Origin: an uncultured Ruminobacter sp.
GTDB lineage: Bacteria; Pseudomonadota; Gammaproteobacteria; Enterobacterales; Succinivibrionaceae
Length of the DNA: 11,452 bases
Assembly (NCBI GenBank): GCA_900767005.1
Contig: CAAFXL010000195.1
Location: forward strand, 1 to 11,452
Reading direction: 5' to 3'
Position numbers and translations under genes: made by a program. How positions within the stretch are numbered: position 1 is the stretch's first letter; every line of letters starts with the position of its first letter. This document shows, in pieces, positions 4,664 through 11,452 of the stretch. The notes under the pieces are model-generated. The model did not search any database. It had not been told where the DNA came from and worked only from the letters and a program-made list of their open reading frames with translations.

Positions 4664-7600
4664 TTAGGCCTTAAGCTTTCTTAAAATGGTGCTTCGAGCG
4701 GCATCATAATCATGAAGCCAATCAACAGTCCAAGCTCTGATTACCTTCCAGCCTAGATCCTTTAATAGACCATTTATTGCGACATTAGCATCATATGATG
4801 AATAAGAGCTTCTTGCGTAGTTAATTCCATCAAATAAAATTGCGGCTAAGTATTCATCAGGCTTTTCAGGGTTACGTACTGCGATATCAATCTTAAAGTT
4901 TGAGGTACCAAGGTTAATCTCATATTGATAGCCTTTACTCTTTAAAAGTTTGCAGATATCTCTAATTACAAAGTCAGTTTCCTTATTAACTTCCTTACCT
5001 AAAGTAGTTGCCCCAAACTTTGCATAATTTAAGAAATTATAAAGCCCCATAATGCCTTTATTATCGCTATCATAGATTCTCATATCTTTTGGATCTAAGC
5101 TTGAGAAGACTAACATATTATAGCGAGCTCTAGTAACCGCTGTATTTAAGCAATTAATGCCATTAAAGCGACTTAATGAACTATAATTATAGGAGTAGTT
5201 ACCTTCCTTATTTGGCGTTAAACCTACTGATAATATAATTACATCTCTTGAGTCCCCACCAATACTATCAATTGACTTAATAAAGATTGGATACTTTAAC
5301 TTTGAGAGAATATTAAGTAGTTCTGAATTATCCTCATAAGCCTCTTCAAGTAGCGATGCAATAAGGTTTGCTTGATCTTTAGTTAAAGTAATTACCCCAA
5401 CTGTAGTATCAGGATTATTTACTACTAGATTCTTAATACAATTAACTACCTCTTTAGCTTCATTAACATTAGTCTTTAGTGGTGCGTTAGTCTTACTATT
5501 TTCAGGGGTCTCTACTGGTACAAAGACTACCTTTGAAGTTGTTTCATCATAAGACTTAAAGGTTGTAAGCTTATTATGGTAAACATACTTATTACTAAAT
5601 GAAATTAAGCTTTCACTCTTTGAGCGGTAGTGACGAAGTAACTCAACCTTAGGAAACTTTAAGTTATCAATTAATGAAAGCACACTTTCACGAGTATTTA
5701 CACCATATACTCTAGTATCGTGAGTAGTAAAACGCTTATATGGAGTTAAACCATTTAAGTCACCATTAATGATAGCTTGATTTCCTCTTAAAATAGCTAA
5801 AGCACCATTATAAGTTGCCATCATATTAGCTTCATCAATAATTACTAAATCATAGTGATAAGCTTCAATACTTAAGTATTCAACCATATTGCCTAAGGTT
5901 GAAACGGTGATTGGAGCAAGCTCTAAAACTTCAGTTGCGTTATTAGCTAAGATATCTTTTAACTTCTGCTCATGAAGAGTTAAAGCTGAAATTAAATCAT
6001 TTAATCTTCCTTCTTGATTTAGTGCATTTCTAACTTTTATAAGCTTATTAACTATGAGATTTCGTGAATGAATAATAAATTCATCAACTAAATTCTTAAA
6101 TTTAGTAATCTTGTCATTTAAAAGATCGCCATTTAAGTCTTTAAGTTCTGGATTACTCTTTAAACTTGATTCAAATACTGAACGATAGATGATAAATAAT
6201 AAAGCACTATCAGCATCTCTTGCCTTAATCTTACCTTCTCTTATTAATGTAGTAAATTCGCCTAAGTTTAAGTCACTTAGTACTTTCATTAACTCATTAA
6301 TCTTTATCCAATCATCGATCATTGAAAAGTTCTTCTGCCACTTTTCAACCATCTCATAAAAGCCTAAAGCTTCCTGATTAAAGCAATCTTCATCAAATTG
6401 TAAATTTGCATAAAGTTCAGAGTAGACAAACTTAAATCTTGCGTAATCATTCTCATAATCAACTTGAAGTTTTCTTAAATGGTCGCAGATTGGTTTATTT
6501 ACACTCTTACTTATTTCATTAAGTTTTACAATAAAACCATTTTCTAATGAATCTAAGTTTAAAGTCTTAATATGTTCAAGCATTTGCATAGTTTGCTTTA
6601 ACACATCTTGTGCTTTTTCCGCATCATTAAAGATTAACTTATGAAAATGCTCTGATACCCTCTTTAAACGCTCGGATTGATTTTCAAGTTCGCTGCGATC
6701 ACGTTTAAATACTTGAGCCATATGAAGATAAGCTTTAAAGTTATTTTCATTAACTGTAAAGGCTCCTTGAGCAAGTTTCTCAAAGATTGCAATATGTTTA
6801 CGGTGCCCTGATAACTTCATTAGCACAAACTTTGAGTCATCACTATCCCATTTTTGCTCGATATCTTTTAAGTCTAATGCGGTAAACTCGATAGCATTAG
6901 GCCCCAATTTTTCTGATAAATTCTTTAAAGCTTTAGCTTTTGAAATTAAATCTTCAATTTCTTCAAGCTTAAACCCAACATAAAGATTACGGAGTAACCC
7001 AGTATCTACAAATGATAAATACTTAATACTATCAATAAAATTATTAAATTTACTAAAATTATTTAAATTTACTAGCCACTTATCAAGCCCTAAACTTACC
7101 CCTAAGCTTTCTTGCTTAGTAGTTAATTTATTAATAGTATTTTTAAAGTCAGGATTTGCATAATCAAAGCCTTTATCCCTAAAAGATTTAGGAATATTAT
7201 TAGCTTTAATGGCTGCTAATGGTTGATTGGTAAAATCAATATTAAGTTTTTTAGCAAGACCAAATAATTCTAAGATTACTTTCTTTGCTCGATAGATATT
7301 TTCACGAGTTAATGAAGCTAAAGTTTCTTCACTTAATCTAAAATCTAAATCATAAAGATACTCTAAACAACCATTAATTGATTCACAAAAACTTATTGGT
7401 GCATTCTTAGTTGAATGCATTAAATCAACATAATTATCTAAATCATGACTAATTTCATTAATTGCTTGACGCTTATTATCATCAAGTTCATTATCATTAG
7501 AAATAAGTGTTAAGTCTTTGGTAAGTTCTAATAAACGATTATATAACTCAAAGTTCTTAGAGCTATCACTTAAATCTAAAGTAAATTTATCAAGCTTAAT

Positions 7601-9976
7601 CTTAGCTAAAGAATCAGTTATTTCCTTTAAAGAAGCTCGTTTCTCAGAAACATATAAAACCTTCTTTCCCCTAAAAACTTGGTTTGCAATAATATTAGTT
7701 ATCGCACGAGTTTTACCAGTTCCAGGTGGTGAAATTAACATAAAGCTTTCTTGATCTAAGCTCTTTTTAAGGGCTCTTACTTGATAAGCATCAGATGGTT
7801 CTACTAAGACTGAGTTTTCAGGAATAAAATCATCAATATCACGATAATTATTTATAACTTGACTATCATCAATGTCATAAATCATCTTTAAACCTAATTC
7901 ATGAGCTTTCTTCTTATTAGCCTCAGGTTTATCAAACTCAAATTCAAAGTTATAATTCTTCTTTTGATCTTTTAAATCTTTAAATTTACTTAATCTTTTA
8001 TCAATACTTACCTGATATGGCTTATTTTCAGCCATAAACATAAATGGAGCACTACGCTTAAATAAACCATGGTTCTTATATAGATCTAACCATAACTTAA
8101 TGTTTCGGCCAGAGAAATTAGCTAGAACTAATTTATTTTCCACCACAAAGTCTAATTGATGGGCCATCTGCCACATTAAGTCCATTACCTGGTCTCTAAA
8201 TAAAGTTGCAGGTAAATCAATCGAACCTTGATAACTTGTAAAATCAATTAAGTCAGTAATTGAAAAGTCTAAGTTATAGCAATCAATTAGCATCTTAATT
8301 AGCGTAAAATTAACCGTAAAGGTATCATCAAGAGCTCTTAAAAAGACTCCTTGTTCATTCTCAATTACCTCTACTCTTAATAATAAAAGTGGAGCAATAT
8401 GAGTTGATTGAGAAGCCTTAGTTTCAAGATAATTCATGGTTCCAAAACATAAAGTTAAAGAGAAATCTGAGGTTTCTAAAAGAGCATCATGACTTTCTGC
8501 TAAAATATTTTTAAAGATTCTTTGGTTATTTGGATCAGCTTCTAAAACCTCATTTAAACTTATAGCTTTACGTTTGCCATCTTCACTTAGACCAAGTAAC
8601 CCTAAGAAACTCTTAAAGCTTGCTCCCCCACCAAATGATAAATATGGGAATGAATCTTTAATATTTAATAAGCGGTTTCCTAAACGAATATTTAATAATG
8701 AATCTTCCCAAGACTCAACATTAGTGTTCTCAGAATTTCTAATCGCTTTTTCTTTTTGAACAAAGATATCACTATCTAAAGTTTCAAGATAATGTTTATC
8801 ATAGAATAAATCAACTCTTGATTGGTCGCCTGTTTTTAAGGATTCCACATTAGGAAGTGGAGCTATCTTAGTTCTTGATTTTTTAACATCAACATAAACT
8901 AAGTAATTTTTTAAAACATCCTCCATTAACTCGATATTTTTGCTATTAATAAAGAGGTTCTTGGTTCTCTCAAAATTAGCATAAGGAGATAATTCAAGGC
9001 TATTTTCATTAACTACTGATAATGGATCAATTAGCGTTAATTTATCAGTAACAATTAATTCTTTTAATAAATCAAAATCATCAAAAACAATATCATTAAA
9101 GAAGCGATTTTCTTCCCAATAAGCAATAAATACGCGGTTTTGTGAAAAAATAAAACCAGTACTAAGTCCAATTCTTTCAAGTAAAGAATTAATTAAAGTC
9201 GCAATTTCTAAAATATTACCGCGTTTTTCTTCTAAGATTACTTTATTAGCTCTTAAAGTATTAATGCCATATAAAGAATTTTCTAAGGCATCAATATTTA
9301 AGTTATAAGAAATTAAATGCTTTAAGATACATCTAACCTCAATATCAATAATCTTTGAGTTACCATTTTGATAACCTAAAAAACGCTTTTGGTTATTTTG
9401 TTGATTTTGGCTCTTTAGAGCATAAATCATTTGAGCGGCACTATCTTCAGTGCGATCAACTGGATTTGGGAGCGTATTTAAAACTTCATTTTGAATAAAT
9501 TCAACAAGCTCTGGGTTTTCTTTAGCATATTCTTCATATGAAGCTCTTAAGAATTGGGTAACCTCGGGAGAATTTGGCGTAATGAATGCTGAAATTAACC
9601 AAGGACGCTGTAAAAATAGAGCAGTCTTAAAGATTGGGTAAATAGTAATGTTTGAGCTTTGTTCCTCAATTAATTCACTATGGGAATTATATAAAGCAAT
9701 GTGAATAACCTCTTCTATTGGTTCCTTCATCACTGCAAGATTTAAATAATCAACCTCAAAATCTATATTCTCGATAAAGCAGGTGGTATTAGCTTCCATT
9801 CTTTCAATGGTAAGCTTTTGCTCTTTTGAAAAATTATTCTCCCACCATATACGTAAAAGCAAATTATCCGCTTCAACATCGGTTTCAATGGATAATTTAG
9901 AAATTGGATTGATATGATTCTGAAAGATTGCAAAATTTACGCATTCTAAAACTTCAGCGAGAATATTTATGCCCAT
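4664..9976 (-). CDS. DUF4011-type SF1 helicase with C-terminal Vsr-like nuclease domain
   Basis: This 1770-aa protein has the layout of the DUF4011-helicase-Vsr defence proteins (the Hhe type, as I recall the name). Domains in order: an N-terminal region ending LISAFITPNSPEV (127-139), typical of the family; a transglutaminase-like region (about 205-320) with GNILEIATL at 253-261 where relatives have GTCLDLA, so its Cys is lost; the DUF4011 signature SWEDSLLNIRLGNRLLNIK (422-440); Walker A SPPGTGKT (749-756); motif Ia KVLYVSEKRASL (772-783); about 600 mainly helical residues; Walker B VIIDEAN (1378-1384); motif III NGDLNGLTP (1404-1412); LLRHYRSKSESLISFSN (1446-1462); motif V IGGDSRDVIILSVG (1572-1585); motif VI LNTAVTRARYNMLVFSSL (1610-1627); and a nuclease-like end (1671-1770) with IDIAV (D1697), AAILFDG (1711-1717) and LGWKVIRAWTVDWL (1741-1754). 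Relatives usually show IE.DG there, so the Glu is Leu. The start at 9976 is preceded by AGGG at 7 nt. It is probably a monocistronic, cytoplasmic nucleic-acid enzyme in phage defence. The family assignment is firm; the role is inferred. Confidence 0.87.
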   Translation of the reverse strand: MGINILAEVLECVNFAIFQNHINPISKLSIETDVEADNLLLRIWWENNFSKEQKLTIERMEANTTCFIENIDFEVDYLNLAVMKEPIEEVIHIALYNSHSELIEEQSSNITIYPIFKTALFLQRPWLISAFITPNSPEVTQFLRASYEEYAKENPELVEFIQNEVLNTLPNPVDRTEDSAAQMIYALKSQNQQNNQKRFLGYQNGNSKIIDIEVRCILKHLISYNLNIDALENSLYGINTLRANKVILEEKRGNILEIATLINSLLERIGLSTGFIFSQNRVFIAYWEENRFFNDIVFDDFDLLKELIVTDKLTLIDPLSVVNENSLELSPYANFERTKNLFINSKNIELMEDVLKNYLVYVDVKKSRTKIAPLPNVESLKTGDQSRVDLFYDKHYLETLDSDIFVQKEKAIRNSENTNVESWEDSLLNIRLGNRLLNIKDSFPYLSFGGGASFKSFLGLLGLSEDGKRKAISLNEVLEADPNNQRIFKNILAESHDALLETSDFSLTLCFGTMNYLETKASQSTHIAPLLLLRVEVIENEQGVFLRALDDTFTVNFTLIKMLIDCYNLDFSITDLIDFTSYQGSIDLPATLFRDQVMDLMWQMAHQLDFVVENKLVLANFSGRNIKLWLDLYKNHGLFKRSAPFMFMAENKPYQVSIDKRLSKFKDLKDQKKNYNFEFEFDKPEANKKKAHELGLKMIYDIDDSQVINNYRDIDDFIPENSVLVEPSDAYQVRALKKSLDQESFMLISPPGTGKTRAITNIIANQVFRGKKVLYVSEKRASLKEITDSLAKIKLDKFTLDLSDSSKNFELYNRLLELTKDLTLISNDNELDDNKRQAINEISHDLDNYVDLMHSTKNAPISFCESINGCLEYLYDLDFRLSEETLASLTRENIYRAKKVILELFGLAKKLNIDFTNQPLAAIKANNIPKSFRDKGFDYANPDFKNTINKLTTKQESLGVSLGLDKWLVNLNNFSKFNNFIDSIKYLSFVDTGLLRNLYVGFKLEEIEDLISKAKALKNLSEKLGPNAIEFTALDLKDIEQKWDSDDSKFVLMKLSGHRKHIAIFEKLAQGAFTVNENNFKAYLHMAQVFKRDRSELENQSERLKRVSEHFHKLIFNDAEKAQDVLKQTMQMLEHIKTLNLDSLENGFIVKLNEISKSVNKPICDHLRKLQVDYENDYARFKFVYSELYANLQFDEDCFNQEALGFYEMVEKWQKNFSMIDDWIKINELMKVLSDLNLGEFTTLIREGKIKARDADSALLFIIYRSVFESSLKSNPELKDLNGDLLNDKITKFKNLVDEFIIHSRNLIVNKLIKVRNALNQEGRLNDLISALTLHEQKLKDILANNATEVLELAPITVSTLGNMVEYLSIEAYHYDLVIIDEANMMATYNGALAILRGNQAIINGDLNGLTPYKRFTTHDTRVYGVNTRESVLSLIDNLKFPKVELLRHYRSKSESLISFSNKYVYHNKLTTFKSYDETTSKVVFVPVETPENSKTNAPLKTNVNEAKEVVNCIKNLVVNNPDTTVGVITLTKDQANLIASLLEEAYEDNSELLNILSKLKYPIFIKSIDSIGGDSRDVIILSVGLTPNKEGNYSYNYSSLSRFNGINCLNTAVTRARYNMLVFSSLDPKDMRIYDSDNKGIMGLYNFLNYAKFGATTLGKEVNKETDFVIRDICKLLKSKGYQYEINLGTSNFKIDIAVRNPEKPDEYLAAILFDGINYARSSYSSYDANVAINGLLKDLGWKVIRAWTVDWLHDYDAARSTILRKLKA

Positions 9977-9982
9977 ATGAAC

Positions 9983-9989
9983 ACCCTAT
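9983..9989 (-). promoter_or_regulatory. Ribosome-binding site of the helicase gene
   Basis: On the - strand AGGGTGTTCAT leads directly into the ATG, placing AGGG 7 nt upstream. This supports the annotated start over the next downstream Met. Confidence 0.5.
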
Positions 9990-10031
9990 TGCTCTTTAAT
10001 TTTTTATTAATAATATTTGTAACATTATAAT

Positions 10032-10059
10032 ATAATATCAGCTTAAAAAAATTTCACAA
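10032..10059 (-). promoter_or_regulatory. Candidate promoter of the helicase gene
   Basis: On the - strand TTGTGA (10059-10054) and TATTAT (10037-10032) are separated by 16 bp. A TATAAT (10029-10024) overlaps the start region and is an alternative -10. The leader would be about 50 nt. It lies just downstream of the thrC terminator, so the helicase gene is probably transcribed on its own. Confidence 0.4.
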
Positions 10060-10140
10060 ATAAGCTTGATAGAATTTTATGATACATATTTACTAATTTT
10101 TTCTAAACCTACTTATTTCATTCTATTTATTAAAAAAAAT

Positions 10141-10169
10141 AAAAAAAGGATCTTGGTTAAAAGATCCTT
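10141..10169 (-). terminator. Rho-independent terminator of thrC
   Basis: On the - strand AAGGATCTT (10169-10161) pairs perfectly over 9 bp with AAGATCCTT (10154-10146) around a 6-nt loop. A run of T (down to 10141) continues it. It follows the thrC stop by about 45 nt and separates thrC from the helicase gene. Confidence 0.9.
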
Positions 10170-10213
10170 AATTAATACAAAATTATTGTAAAAAAAGTTA
10201 CTAAATCAAAGTA

Positions 10214-11452
10214 TTATGCTCTTTCTAGTAAGTATTTACGTAAAGTTACAAAATCTGCATCCATTTCATCAGATAGTAATGGTAAATTTGCACGGGTTGC
10301 TAGTGCTTCTGGTAAAGGTTCATCGATATTTAAAATTCTATCTACGTTTTCCTTAAACTTAGCAGGGTGAGCTGTACATAAGAAGATACCAGTATCTCCA
10401 GCTTCAAGGTTATCTTGAAGTACCTTATAAGCAATTGAACCATGAGGTTCACATACGTAACCCTTACTATGAAGTTCACGCATTGCATCCATTGTTTGAT
10501 TATCATTTAAGTGGCCATAACCAAGTTCCTTTAAGTCCCAGCCCTTAACCTTAAATAATTCTTCAACACGTGGCCAATTGTTTGGCTTTGATACGTCCAT
10601 TGCATTAGATAAAGTAGCAACAGTTGGGTTAGGTGCCCACTTACCAGTTGCAAGATATCTTGGTACGGTATCATTATCATTAGTTGCTACTACAAACTTC
10701 TTAATCTTTAAGCCTAAAGCCTTAGCAATTAAGCCAGCTGTAATATCACCAAAGTTTCCACTTGGAACTGATACAACAACGCTTGAACGCTTTTCTTTAG
10801 GAAGCTGTGCTACTGCTTCAAAGTAATAACAAACCTGAGCAAGTAAACGGCTAATATTAATTGAGTTTGCACTATTTAAACCGATTGCTTTCTTTAATTC
10901 TTCATCATCAAAAGCATTCTTTACTAATGCCTGGCAATCATCAAAAGCTGCATGAATTGCAACTGTTCTAATATTCTTACCTAAAGTACAGAATAACTTT
11001 TCTTGTAAGTTACTAATCTTTCCCTTTGGATATAAAATTACAACTTCAATGCCAGGTAATTCATAGAAAGCATGAGCAACCGCTGCCCCGGTATCACCAC
11101 TAGTAGCAGTTAAAATAGTAACTTTTTGATCTTTAGCAATTGCTTTTAAGCACTGAGCCATAAAACGACCACCAAAGTCCTTAAATGCTAGTGTTGGGCC
11201 ATGGAATAGCTCTAAAGCGTAATTTACATCATCAACCTTATGAAGTGGAGCACCAAAAGCAAAAGCACGCTTTACAAGTTCTTCAAGTTCTGGGATTTCA
11301 TCACCGATAACATGTCTTAAAAGCTTAGCACTTCTTTCAACGAAAGGTAGATCTAATAAAGCATCAATATCTTTCATTGGAGTAATTTCTGATGGGAAAA
11401 ATAACCCCTGTTCTCTTCCTAAACCTTGCTTAACTGCCTGAGCAAAGCTCAC
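10214..11452 (-). CDS. thrC: Threonine synthase ThrC, 5' end cut by the window
   Basis: ThrC converts O-phosphohomoserine to threonine with pyridoxal phosphate, the last step of threonine synthesis. The 412 visible residues follow E. coli ThrC, as I remember it, nearly without gaps. The PLP-binding lysine is in LAFKDFGGRFMAQ (visible residue 91). TATSGDTGAAVAHAFY, SANSINISRLLAQVCYYFEA, the phosphate-binding loop SVPSGNFGD and the C-terminal PHGSIAYKVL and TAHPAKFKE follow. The GTG at the window edge aligns with an internal Val about 12 residues into the E. coli protein, so it is not the start and roughly a dozen codons lie outside. ThrC is usually last in thrABC; the terminator right after it fits that, and thrB would be expected just beyond the right edge. 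The frame is intact and the product is near certain. Confidence 0.97.
   Translation of the reverse strand: MSFAQAVKQGLGREQGLFFPSEITPMKDIDALLDLPFVERSAKLLRHVIGDEIPELEELVKRAFAFGAPLHKVDDVNYALELFHGPTLAFKDFGGRFMAQCLKAIAKDQKVTILTATSGDTGAAVAHAFYELPGIEVVILYPKGKISNLQEKLFCTLGKNIRTVAIHAAFDDCQALVKNAFDDEELKKAIGLNSANSINISRLLAQVCYYFEAVAQLPKEKRSSVVVSVPSGNFGDITAGLIAKALGLKIKKFVVATNDNDTVPRYLATGKWAPNPTVATLSNAMDVSKPNNWPRVEELFKVKGWDLKELGYGHLNDNQTMDAMRELHSKGYVCEPHGSIAYKVLQDNLEAGDTGIFLCTAHPAKFKENVDRILNIDEPLPEALATRANLPLLSDEMDADFVTLRKYLLERA

Noticed and set aside
7518..7754. 78-residue + strand frame within the helicase gene
   Set aside because: It is antisense to the Walker A region of an intact 1770-aa gene, with no promoter or ribosome-binding site.
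8574..8759. 61-residue + strand frame within the helicase gene
   Set aside because: It is antisense to the DUF4011 signature, where coding on the - strand is certain.
10578..10826. 82-residue + strand frame within thrC
   Set aside because: It is antisense to highly conserved threonine synthase sequence.

Overview
The window is a strongly AT-rich chromosomal segment. The encoded PurU (250-1089) and ThrC (10214 to the right edge) follow the E. coli proteins, as I remember them, closely and almost without gaps. This points to a low-GC gammaproteobacterium, probably a host-associated or gut lineage (Succinivibrionaceae, Orbales or Pasteurellales are candidates). The sequence alone does not fix the genus.

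Layout. purU is complete on the + strand, ends at a strong terminator (1137-1162), and is followed by a 440-base AT-rich non-coding stretch carrying a 21-bp tandem repeat, a GC-centred 12-bp palindrome and a good promoter. Next, from 1639 to 4577 on the + strand, comes a cluster of five paralogous loci for small exported proteins. The pattern is a signal peptide, then LPEGW, then IY.N, then an amphipathic helix ending in a Cys, then a second Cys about 15 residues later, then a beta strand and a last helix. Three loci look intact (1639, 3566, 4161). One is a two-domain fusion broken by an A8 frameshift and an in-frame amber codon (2134-2896). One has lost its signal-cleavage region and LPEGW segment (3184-3501). 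A 162-bp element with 25-bp imperfect terminal inverted repeats, probably a remnant or MITE of an IS, lies between the two damaged copies. Most of the loci have their own hairpin terminator. I do not recognise the family from any named one.

The cluster converges, through a bidirectional terminator at 4616-4644, on one very large gene on the - strand (4664-9976, 1770 aa). It is a DUF4011-type superfamily 1 helicase with a C-terminal Vsr/MTES_1575-like nuclease domain, the architecture of the single-gene Hhe-type anti-phage defence candidates. Two catalytic sites expected in this architecture look altered: the transglutaminase-like region has no Cys, and the nuclease domain has Leu where the usual Glu sits. 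Upstream of it on the same strand, behind its own terminator, is thrC (threonine synthase), cut at its 5' end by the window edge.

How the genes relate: purU and thrC are ordinary metabolic genes at the two edges. The accessory material sits between them: a decaying and duplicating family of exported proteins and a probable defence helicase. No sequence evidence ties the exported family to the helicase; they are separate, convergent transcription units.
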